Positions 1 through 5,051 of a DNA stretch of 5,051 bases are shown here, piece by piece. The notes beneath the pieces are model-generated. The model saw nothing but the letters and a program-made list of their open reading frames with translations. It had not been told where the DNA came from and ran no database searches. The stretch covers positions 1 to 5,051 of the forward strand of contig JAEYVD010000896.1 in assembly GCA_023432075.1 (NCBI GenBank), in the 5' to 3' direction. A program made the translations under genes and the position numbers. This DNA is from Pseudomonadota bacterium (GTDB lineage: Bacteria > Pseudomonadota > Gammaproteobacteria > Burkholderiales > Burkholderiaceae_B). Numbering within the stretch: the first letter of the stretch is position 1; every line of letters begins with the position of its first letter.

Positions 1-101
1 ACAACGCGTCCACCTTCTACGTGATGCAGTGGCAGGACGGCAAGCTCGTCACCATCGGTCCTGACAACCTCGCTCTCGGCAAGCCCATCTTCAAGAAATA
101 A
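1..101 (+). CDS. Periplasmic substrate-binding protein of a branched-chain amino acid-type ABC transporter (C-terminal end only)
   Basis: Only the last 32 complete codons are present, read from position 3 to the TAA at 99-101; the gene begins left of the window. The tail contains TFYVMQWQDGKLVTIGPDN and ends GKPIFKK. This resembles the C-terminus of LivK/LivJ-type (Peripla_BP_6) binding proteins, which often end in a 'QW.dGK...v.P...a.gk' pattern. The role known for the family is to capture solute in the periplasm and deliver it to the LivH/LivM permease pair. Its position directly upstream of a permease-permease/ATPase-ATPase set on the same strand supports this. The ligand-binding residues lie outside the window, so the ligand cannot be inferred. 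The family call is fairly secure from motif plus context, but the fragment alone is short. Confidence 0.8.
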   Translation, partial: NASTFYVMQWQDGKLVTIGPDNLALGKPIFKK

Positions 102-115
102 AGCGCGATGCCAGC

Positions 116-157
116 GGCCGGACGCCGGGGGCTTGCAGTCCCGGTGCGCGTCTGGCC
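116..157 (+). terminator. GC-rich stem-loop after the binding-protein gene (possible attenuator or 3'-end structure)
   Basis: Bases 116-125 pair with 148-157 over ten base pairs, including one G-U wobble (120/153). After a four-base bulge at 144-147, bases 126-129 pair with 140-143, leaving a ten-base loop at 130-139. The stem starts 14 bases after the TAA of the binding-protein gene and is followed by only three T residues (158-160) before CCCGGGG. That makes a poor U-tract for a classical intrinsic terminator. A partial terminator or a 3' stabilising hairpin that lets the binding protein be made in excess over the membrane genes would fit the location. The structure is visible; the function is inferred. 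Confidence 0.4.
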
Positions 158-172
158 TTTCCCGGGGTTCGA

Positions 173-212
173 GCGCCCCGTCCCTGGACGCTGCGGGACG
201 GGGACGGGGCGC
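173..212 (+). promoter_or_regulatory. Perfect 12-bp inverted repeat in the livH leader with an alternative nested stem
   Basis: Bases 173-184 (GCGCCCCGTCCC) are exactly complementary to 201-212 (GGGACGGGGCGC), with a 16-base loop at 185-200. The right arm lies within a short tandem repeat of GGGACG-like units. As a result the left-arm bases 176-184 can alternatively pair perfectly with 195-203, giving a 9-bp stem and a 10-base loop. No T-run follows (CTCCCGCAC), so it does not look like a standard intrinsic terminator. It ends 11 bases before the livH ribosome binding site. It could block RNase decay, attenuate transcription or affect livH translation. The pairing is seen directly; the role is inferred. 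Confidence 0.4.
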
Positions 213-223
213 CTCCCGCACTT

Positions 224-228
224 AGAGG
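224..228 (+). promoter_or_regulatory. Ribosome binding site of livH
   Basis: AGAGG at 224-228 is spaced seven bases from the ATG at 236. It fixes the livH start. An out-of-frame ATG at 229 overlaps this site and belongs to a shadow reading frame. Confidence 0.6.
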
Positions 229-235
229 TTGCACA

Positions 236-1102
236 ATGGAATTATTCATTCAACTGGTCATCAATGGCCTGTTGCTGGGCGGCGCTTACACGATCATCAG
301 CCTGGGGCTGACACTCATCTTCGGCGTCGTGCGCGTCGTGAACTTCGCGCATGGCGAGTTTCTGATGATCGGCATGTACATGGTCTATCTGATCGCGGCG
401 CAGTTCGGCATCCACCCCTACGCCGGCCTGATTCCGGTCGCCGTCATCCTGTTCGCGCTGGGCGCGTTGACGCAAAAGGGCATCATCCAGCCGCTGCTGC
501 ACGCCGACCAGCACATCCAGATCTTCGCCACTGTGGGGGTGTCAACCATCCTGCTGAACCTGGCGCTCGTGATCTTCGGGGCCAATGTCTACCGCGCGCC
601 GGTGGAACTGGGCACCAACGCCATCGACGTCGGCCCGTTCTCGATGGTTACCGGCCAGCTTGTCACCTTCGTCATCGGCCTGACCCTGGCCGTGCTGCTG
701 CACCTGTTCATGCACCGCACCTACCTTGGCCGAGCGCTACGCGCCGTGGCGCAGCACCGCTATGCGGCCACGCTGATGGGCGTGAACGTCAACAACGTGT
801 ACGCCATCGCCTTTGGCCTGGGGACCGCATTCGTGGGCATCGCCGCAGGCCTGCTGGCCCCGCAGTATCCGGTGTTTCCGACGGTGGGCACGTACTTCGT
901 GCTGACCGCCTTCGTCATCGTGGTGCTGGGCGGCCTGGGCAGCCTGTACGGCGCCGTCGCCGGCTCCATGATCATCGGCATCGTCGACACCCTGGCGGGC
1001 TTCTATATCGCGCCCGACCTGAAGGAGGTCGTCTATTTCGGGATCTTCCTCTTGATCCTTGTCCTGAAGCCGAACGGCCTGTTCGGCATCGGTACAGAGT
1101 GA
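236..1102 (+). CDS. livH: LivH-type inner-membrane permease of a branched-chain amino acid-class ABC importer
   Basis: This 288-residue, strongly hydrophobic protein belongs to the LivH branch of the BPD_transp_2 family and would form one half of the transmembrane channel, paired with the LivM domain encoded next. Visible family marks are NGLLLGGAYTIISLGLTLIFG (about residues 10-30), NFAHGEF (36-42), the cytoplasmic ATPase-coupling loop RALRAVAQHRYAATLMGVNV (about 166-185), GGLGSLYGAVAG (232-243) and a C-terminal LKPNGLFG (277-284). Roughly eight hydrophobic segments can be picked out, near 4-30, 42-57, 63-80, 97-115, 141-160, 187-208, 220-250 and 264-277. The length is close to that of many LivH homologues and a little below the roughly 308 residues of E. 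coli LivH. The ATG is supported by AGAGG seven bases upstream. It ends in TGA 22 bases before the LivM-LivG gene. The transporter class is secure, but the substrate is not determined; relatives carry amino acids, amides, urea or aromatic acids. Confidence 0.93.
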   Translation: MELFIQLVINGLLLGGAYTIISLGLTLIFGVVRVVNFAHGEFLMIGMYMVYLIAAQFGIHPYAGLIPVAVILFALGALTQKGIIQPLLHADQHIQIFATVGVSTILLNLALVIFGANVYRAPVELGTNAIDVGPFSMVTGQLVTFVIGLTLAVLLHLFMHRTYLGRALRAVAQHRYAATLMGVNVNNVYAIAFGLGTAFVGIAAGLLAPQYPVFPTVGTYFVLTAFVIVVLGGLGSLYGAVAGSMIIGIVDTLAGFYIAPDLKEVVYFGIFLLILVLKPNGLFGIGTE

Positions 1103-1112
1103 CCAGAACAAC

Positions 1113-1118
1113 AAGGAG
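1113..1118 (+). promoter_or_regulatory. Ribosome binding site that fixes the GTG start of the LivM-LivG gene
   Basis: AAGGAG at 1113-1118 lies six bases before the GTG at 1125-1127. This strong site favours the GTG over the first internal ATG, which is codon 20 and lies inside the first hydrophobic segment. Confidence 0.75.
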
Positions 1119-1124
1119 CAAGAC

Positions 1125-2906
1125 GTGTTTCCCGACTTTCGACACCCCAAAGCCTACGTCAGCCTCATCCTGCTGATCACGATGTTCCTCGTGCCCGTCG
1201 TGATGGGCACGCCCTTCTGGACCAATCTCTTTGTCCTGCTGTTCGTGTTTTCCGCGCTGTCGGTTGCCTGGAACATCGTGGGCGGCTATGCCGGCCAGTT
1301 GTCCCTTGGCCACGCGGTGTTCTACGGCATCGGCGGCTACACGGCCACCCTGCTGACGCAGAACTTCGGTATATCGCCGTGGATCGGCATGTTCGCGGGC
1401 GCGGCCATTTCCGCCGCCGTCGCCGTCCTGATCAGCTATCCCACGCTGCGCCTGCGGGGCCCCTTCTTCGCGCTGGCGACCATCGCCATCCTGGAAGTGG
1501 TGCGCCTGTTGGTCATCCACGAGGAAAGCTGGACCGGCGGTTCCAGCGGCATCAGCCTGCCGCTGAACATCGGCTGGGCCTGGATCGTATTCCGCGAGAA
1601 GATCAACTACGTCATCATCGCGTTCGGCCTGTTCGTGCTGGTGACCTGGGTCTCGTGGTACATCCGCAAGTCGCGCATCGGGCATTACCTGATCGCGATC
1701 CGCGAACGCGAGGACGCGGCACTGGCGGTGGGCGTCCACACCGTGCGCGTGAAGATCATCGCCGCCGTCGTCTCGGCCGTGCTGACCAGCATCATCGGCA
1801 CCTTCCACATCACGTATCTGACCTTCGTCGACCCCAGCTCCGCGTTCTCGCTCGAGCTGTCCATCCAGGTCGCGATGTTTGCGCTGATCGGCGGCTTGGG
1901 CACCGTGTCCGGTCCCATCGCAGGCACTTTCCTGGTGCTGCCCATTGCGGAACTGGCGCGCGGCTGGCTGAGCAGCGTGGGCAACGGCATGCACGGGTTG
2001 ATCTACGGCCTGATCCTGGTGGCGGTGGTGCTGACGATTCCGCGGGGTCTGGCCGGCGCGTTCGGGCCCTTTATCGAGCGCATGCTGGCGCGCCTGCCGT
2101 ACCTGGGCACGCCCCCGGCCAAGCGCAAGCTTGCCGACGAGATCCGCATCCGCAATGCCACGCGCAGCGAGCAGCCTGTCCTGAAGGCGGAGGGGCTGTT
2201 CAAGAGCTTTGGCGGCCTGCGCGCCACCAATGACGTGTCGCTGACGCTCAACCAGCACGAGATCCTGGGCATGATCGGCCCCAACGGCGCCGGCAAGACC
2301 ACGGTGTTCAACCTGCTGTCGGGCTTTCTGTCGCCGGACAAGGGCGACATCACGATGCGCGACGAGCAAGGCAACTGGGTCAGCTGCAAGACGCCCGACG
2401 CCTTTGCGCACAAGGGATTGGGCCGCACGTTCCAGATCGCCAAGCCGTTCACGGGGTTGACGGTGCTGGAGAACATCATGCTGGGCGCGTTCATTCACAC
2501 GTCCGACCGCGACGAAGCCGAGCAGATCGCGCTGAAGGTGGCCGAGCAGACCGACCTGGTGAAGTACCTGAACACCGAGGCGCGCAGCCTTACCGTGGGC
2601 GGCATGAAGCGGCTGGAGGTGGCGCGGGCGCTGGCGATCAAGCCGCGCATCCTGCTGCTGGACGAAGTGATGGCGGGCCTGAATCCCACGGACATCGAGA
2701 AATCGATCCAGATGATCCGGCGCATCCGCGATTCCGGCGTCTCGGTGCTGCTGATCGAACACATGATGCAGGCAACGATGGCGCTGTCCGACCGCATCAT
2801 CGTCCTGAACGAAGGCGGCGTGCTGGTCAGCGGCGCACCGAAGGACGTGGTCGAAAACCCGGCCGTCATCGAAGCCTATCTGGGCAAGGAGTATCAGGAT
2901 GCTTAA
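1125..2906 (+). CDS. livM-livG: Fused LivM-type permease and LivG-type ATPase of a branched-chain amino acid-class ABC importer
   Basis: This one 593-codon frame encodes two subunits that are separate proteins in E. coli. Residues about 1-315 are a LivM-type permease with some eight or nine hydrophobic segments. Its marks are LSLGHAVFYGIGGYTA (59-74), LRGPFFALATIAILEVVRLL (110-129), the coupling loop REREDAALAVGV (193-204) and GGLGTVSGPIAG (256-267). A charged linker at about 318-350 leads into a LivG-type ATPase. That domain has Walker A GPNGAGKTT (385-393, K391), Q-loop RTFQIAK (Q437), signature LTVGGMKRLEVARAL (489-503), Walker B ILLLDE (509-514), D-loop MAGLNP (516-521) and switch H546 in LLIEHMM. 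The C-terminal NPAVIEAYLGKEY matches the extra C-terminal motif of LivG proteins. Both domains look complete, and no stop or frameshift interrupts the linker. The signature is LTVGG rather than the usual LSYGQ; as I recall, a LivG subgroup has similar 'LT..G.KRLE' forms. GTG is the start, set by AAGGAG. The stop overlaps livF by eight bases. Confidence 0.92.
   Translation: MFPDFRHPKAYVSLILLITMFLVPVVMGTPFWTNLFVLLFVFSALSVAWNIVGGYAGQLSLGHAVFYGIGGYTATLLTQNFGISPWIGMFAGAAISAAVAVLISYPTLRLRGPFFALATIAILEVVRLLVIHEESWTGGSSGISLPLNIGWAWIVFREKINYVIIAFGLFVLVTWVSWYIRKSRIGHYLIAIREREDAALAVGVHTVRVKIIAAVVSAVLTSIIGTFHITYLTFVDPSSAFSLELSIQVAMFALIGGLGTVSGPIAGTFLVLPIAELARGWLSSVGNGMHGLIYGLILVAVVLTIPRGLAGAFGPFIERMLARLPYLGTPPAKRKLADEIRIRNATRSEQPVLKAEGLFKSFGGLRATNDVSLTLNQHEILGMIGPNGAGKTTVFNLLSGFLSPDKGDITMRDEQGNWVSCKTPDAFAHKGLGRTFQIAKPFTGLTVLENIMLGAFIHTSDRDEAEQIALKVAEQTDLVKYLNTEARSLTVGGMKRLEVARALAIKPRILLLDEVMAGLNPTDIEKSIQMIRRIRDSGVSVLLIEHMMQATMALSDRIIVLNEGGVLVSGAPKDVVENPAVIEAYLGKEYQDA
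2886..2891 (+). promoter_or_regulatory. Ribosome binding site of livF, inside the end of the LivM-LivG gene
   Basis: AAGGAG at 2886-2891 lies within the last codons of the upstream gene, seven bases before the livF ATG at 2899. Together with the ATGCTTAA overlap (2899-2906), it indicates translational coupling of the two ATPase-encoding genes, which would help keep their amounts matched. Confidence 0.7.
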
Positions 2907-3603
2907 GGTGTCGAATCTGACGTCGGGCTATGGCAAGAGCCAGGTGCTGAACGGCCTGAATTTCGAAGTGAACGCGGGCGAGATCGTCACGCTGATCGGC
3001 GCCAACGGCGCAGGCAAGACCACCACGCTCAAGACCCTGTGCGGGGTGATCGCCGCCACGCAGGGCAAGGTGGAATTCGAAGGCCAGGACCTGACCAACC
3101 GCCAGCCCTTTGACATCGTGGACGCCGGCATCACGATGATTCCCGAAGGCCGCCAGCTCTTTCCCCATTTCACGGTACGCGACAACCTTCTGATGGGCTC
3201 GTACAAGCGGGCGGCGCGGCCGATCGTCGAGCGCAAGCTCGAGGAAGTGCTGCGCATCTTTCCGCGCGTGAAGGAACGCCTGAGCCAGTTCGCCGGATCG
3301 CTGTCGGGCGGCGAACAGCAGATGGTCGCCATCGCGCGCGGCATGATGGCGGACCCGAAATTGCTGGTGTTCGACGAGCCCTCGCTAGGCCTGTCGCCGC
3401 TGCTGGTGCAGCAGATGTTCGACATCATTCGCGATGTCACCACGCATGGCGTCACCGTGCTGCTGGTGGAGCAAAACGTGTTCCGCACGCTGCGTCTGGC
3501 CGATCGCGGCTACGTGCTCGAGAACGGCGCGATCGTGCGCACTGGCACGGGCGCGGAACTGCTCAGCGATCCCCACGTCAAGAAGGCCTACCTGGGCCAC
3601 TGA
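2899..3603 (+). CDS. livF: LivF-type ATP-binding subunit of a branched-chain amino acid-class ABC importer
   Basis: This 234-residue cytoplasmic ATPase would pair with the LivG domain of the fusion protein to power import. Motifs in order are Walker A GANGAGKTT (34-42, K40), IPEGRQLFPHFTV (81-93), signature LSGGEQQMVAIARG (135-148), Walker B LLVFDE (155-160) followed by PSLGLSP (161-167), and LLVEQNV (188-194). The PEGR segment at the Q-loop position and EQN in place of the usual switch histidine are hallmarks of LivF as opposed to LivG. Its length is normal for LivF (about 233-240). The C-terminal DPHVKKAYLGH is also typical. The ATG at 2899 has an ideal AAGGAG and overlaps the preceding stop by eight bases; the gene ends 20 bases before the quinone oxidoreductase gene. 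The family call is secure; the transported substrate is unknown. Confidence 0.94.
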   Translation: MLKVSNLTSGYGKSQVLNGLNFEVNAGEIVTLIGANGAGKTTTLKTLCGVIAATQGKVEFEGQDLTNRQPFDIVDAGITMIPEGRQLFPHFTVRDNLLMGSYKRAARPIVERKLEEVLRIFPRVKERLSQFAGSLSGGEQQMVAIARGMMADPKLLVFDEPSLGLSPLLVQQMFDIIRDVTTHGVTVLLVEQNVFRTLRLADRGYVLENGAIVRTGTGAELLSDPHVKKAYLGH

Positions 3604-3623
3604 AATCCAAGGACCATCGTCTC

Positions 3624-4619
3624 ATGTCAACACGCTGCACATTCATCGACCACGGCAAGGGCGGCGCACCCGATTGCATGCGCGTCGCCGAACGCGACAT
3701 GGAAGCGCCCACGGGCCGCCAGGTGCTGATCGAAGTCGCCTACGCGGGCGTCAACCGCCCGGACGTGCTGCAACGCTCGGGGTCCTATCCCCCACCCCCG
3801 GGCGCTTCTCCATATCTCGGCCTCGAAGTGTCCGGCACCATCATCGCGGCCGGTCCCGATGCACGCGACTGGAAGGTAGGCGACCAGGTTTGCGCACTGA
3901 CGCCGGGCGGCGGCTACGCGCAATTCTGCCTGGCCGACGAGCGCCACTGCCTGCCCGTGCCGCGCGGTCTGGACCTGCTGACGGCCGCGGCCATTCCGGA
4001 GAACTATTTCACCGTCTGGACCAACGTGTTCGACCGAGCGCGCCTGACGCAGGGTGAGAAATTCCTGGTTCACGGCGGCTCAAGCGGCATCGGCCTGACC
4101 GCCATTCAGCTCGCGCACGCGTTCGGCGCCGAAGTCTGGACCACCGTGGGCAACACGCAAAAGGCGGACGCGTGCGTCAAGGCCGGCGCGCATCATGCCG
4201 TGCTGTACCGGGATGCGGACTTCGAATCCGCCGTGCGCGAGGGCACGGCCAACGCTGGCGTCGACGTGATCCTGGACATGGTGGGCGGCGCCTACATCAA
4301 CAAGAATCTGCGGCTGCTGGCGCTGAATGGCCGGCTGGTGCAGATCGCCTTTCTGGAGGGCAGCAAGGCCGAGATCGACGCGCTGCCCATCATGACCAAG
4401 CGCCTGCAATTCACAGGGTCCACGCTGCGCCCGCGCTCGGACGAGGACAAGGCCGCCATCGCGCAATCGCTGACGCAGAAGGTGCTGCCGCTCATGGAGG
4501 CCGGACAGTGCCTGCCGCTCATCCACGAAGTCTTCCCGCTGGCCGAGGCCGCCCGCGCGCACGAACTGATGGAAAGCAGCAAACACATCGGCAAGATCAT
4601 GCTGCAGGTGAAGCCATGA
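3624..4619 (+). CDS. Zinc-independent NAD(P)H quinone oxidoreductase, PIG3-type medium-chain reductase
   Basis: This predicted soluble enzyme of 331 residues fits the usual 325-335 of the bacterial PIG3/QOR group of medium-chain dehydrogenases/reductases. The group transfers hydride from NAD(P)H to quinones or other activated carbonyl/enone acceptors. Visible marks are GVNRPDVLQRSGSYPPPPGA (42-61; N44, D47 and Y55 lie in the conserved active-site strip), LGLEVSG (65-71), IPENYFTVWTNVF (124-136), the nucleotide-binding HGGSSGIG (150-157) and KRLQFTGSTLRPRS (259-272). The cysteine/histidine pattern of zinc-binding alcohol dehydrogenases is absent, as expected for this group. The ATG at 3624 has CAAGGA at 3608-3613, ten bases away, a slightly long spacing. 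The stop overlaps the following SDR start by four bases (ATGA). Location behind a transporter suggests a role in metabolising the imported compound or in redox detoxification. The physiological acceptor is unknown. Confidence 0.88.
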   Translation: MSTRCTFIDHGKGGAPDCMRVAERDMEAPTGRQVLIEVAYAGVNRPDVLQRSGSYPPPPGASPYLGLEVSGTIIAAGPDARDWKVGDQVCALTPGGGYAQFCLADERHCLPVPRGLDLLTAAAIPENYFTVWTNVFDRARLTQGEKFLVHGGSSGIGLTAIQLAHAFGAEVWTTVGNTQKADACVKAGAHHAVLYRDADFESAVREGTANAGVDVILDMVGGAYINKNLRLLALNGRLVQIAFLEGSKAEIDALPIMTKRLQFTGSTLRPRSDEDKAAIAQSLTQKVLPLMEAGQCLPLIHEVFPLAEAARAHELMESSKHIGKIMLQVKP

Positions 4620-5051
4620 GCCCACGCTTTGCGGATCAGACCGTCATCGTCACGGGCGCCGTGGGAGGCATCGGCTCGGCCATCGTCGAGGCCTTCCTGG
4701 CCGAGGGCGGCCGCGTGGGTCTCGTCGACTTCAACGCGCAGGCCGGCCAGGCGTACGAAAAGGAACTTCGCCAGCACGGCCACGACGTGTGCTTCGTGCC
4801 GGCCGACGTCGCGCATTTCGATCAGTGCCAGGCGGCCTATGACCGCATCACGCGCGACCTGGGCGCCGCAACCATCCTGGTCAACAACGTCGGCATCTCG
4901 CCCAAGACCAACGGCCGCGCGCTCAAGGTCTGGGAAATGCCGCCGGCAGAGTGGAACAACGTCGTCTCGGTGAACCTGAACAGCGTGTTCTACATGACGC
5001 ATCTGGCCACGCCGCACATGGTGCAGGCGCGGCAGGGGCGCGTCATCAACA
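4616..5051 (+). CDS. Short-chain dehydrogenase/reductase, FabG-like (N-terminal part, runs off the right edge)
   Basis: The first 145 codons of a classical SDR are present; the frame is still open at the window end. It starts MSPRFADQTVIVTG, with the cofactor motif TGAVGGIG (13-20). An aspartate follows the second strand (GLVDF, D38), which in this family favours NAD(H) over NADP(H). ADV (63-65) is the adenine-contact motif. NNVG (90-93) is a variant of the usual NNAG, followed by ISPKTNGR. SVNLNSVF carries N120, which matches the conserved tetrad asparagine. The catalytic Ser, Tyr and Lys lie beyond the window, so activity cannot be confirmed. Family relatives oxidise or reduce hydroxyl/keto groups, for example 3-hydroxyacyl or cyclic alcohol substrates. 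The ATG sits in an ATGA overlap with the quinone oxidoreductase stop, with AGGTGA at 4606-4611 upstream, so the two are probably translationally coupled. The substrate is unknown. Confidence 0.88.
   Translation, partial: MSPRFADQTVIVTGAVGGIGSAIVEAFLAEGGRVGLVDFNAQAGQAYEKELRQHGHDVCFVPADVAHFDQCQAAYDRITRDLGAATILVNNVGISPKTNGRALKVWEMPPAEWNNVVSVNLNSVFYMTHLATPHMVQARQGRVIN

Noticed and set aside
133..165. A possible sigma-70 -35 box (TTGCAG at 133-138) that could give livH its own promoter.
   Set aside because: No credible -10 box lies at the expected spacing (CCTTTC at about 156-161), and the segment is part of the first hairpin.
195..209. Possible G-quadruplex in the GGGACGGGGACGGGG run.
   Set aside because: Only three close G-tracts are present. 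A fourth tract (164-167) is too far away for a normal quadruplex, and the run is better explained as the hairpin arm.
108..311. A 67-codon plus-strand frame spanning the gap and the start of livH.
   Set aside because: It lacks a convincing ribosome binding site, crosses both hairpins and runs into livH in another frame. There is no recognisable protein.
229..1176. A 315-codon plus-strand frame overlapping livH, beginning at an ATG inside its ribosome binding site.
   Set aside because: It is an Arg/His/Pro-rich frame-shifted reading of livH, without family motifs. The livH frame has membrane segments and conserved motifs throughout.
2075..2175. Possibility that the LivM-LivG fusion is a sequencing or assembly error.
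   Set aside because: The frame is continuous, the linker sequence is ordinary with consistent codon use, and no displaced start with a good ribosome binding site appears before the LivG motifs. It cannot be excluded fully without reads.
972..2762. A 596-codon open frame on the minus strand opposite the LivM-LivG gene.
   Set aside because: The translation is low-complexity (rich in Gln, His, Asp, Arg, Ala), has no recognisable domain and lies wholly opposite well-defined genes. Long antisense frames are expected in GC-rich coding DNA with G/C third positions.
4629..4973. A 114-codon plus-strand frame over the SDR gene.
   Set aside because: It is an Arg/Ser/Pro-rich shadow of the SDR frame that starts at 4616, which carries the TGxxxGIG and NNVG motifs and remains open to the window edge.

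Overview
The window is GC-rich, with strong G/C preference at third codon positions, AAGGAG-type ribosome binding sites and tightly packed, same-strand genes. Protein style and gene order suggest a betaproteobacterium, most likely Alcaligenaceae (Bordetella/Achromobacter type). That placement is an inference from memory of similar clusters and was not tested by a search.

Layout, all on the + strand: (1) 1-101 is the C-terminal tail of a periplasmic branched-chain amino acid-type substrate-binding protein. (2) 102-235 is a 134-base gap with two GC-rich inverted repeats and then the livH ribosome binding site. (3) 236-1102 is a LivH-type permease. (4) 1125-2906 is one uninterrupted 593-codon gene that joins a LivM-type permease to a LivG-type ATPase. 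(5) 2899-3603 is a LivF-type ATPase. (6) 3624-4619 is a zinc-free, PIG3-type NAD(P)H quinone oxidoreductase. (7) 4616-5051 is the N-terminal 145 codons of a short-chain dehydrogenase/reductase (SDR) that runs off the right edge.

Genes 1-5 together specify a complete ABC importer of the hydrophobic/branched-chain amino acid (HAAT) class: binding protein, two different permeases and two different ATPases, one of them fused to a permease. The later junctions are a 22-base gap, an 8-base overlap, a 20-base gap and a 4-base overlap, so livH through the SDR are probably one transcript with translational coupling. Two cytoplasmic oxidoreductases are co-transcribed behind the importer. This suggests that the imported solute may be a carboxylate, aromatic or other catabolic substrate rather than leucine, isoleucine or valine, but the sequence here does not identify it.

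This is largely a recognisable transport operon. I see no mobile element, CRISPR array, tRNA, rRNA or wholly novel system. The points that merit a second look are the LivM-LivG fusion, the clustering of non-canonical ATPase motifs in one predicted nucleotide site, the two hairpins between the binding-protein gene and livH, and the coupled reductase pair.
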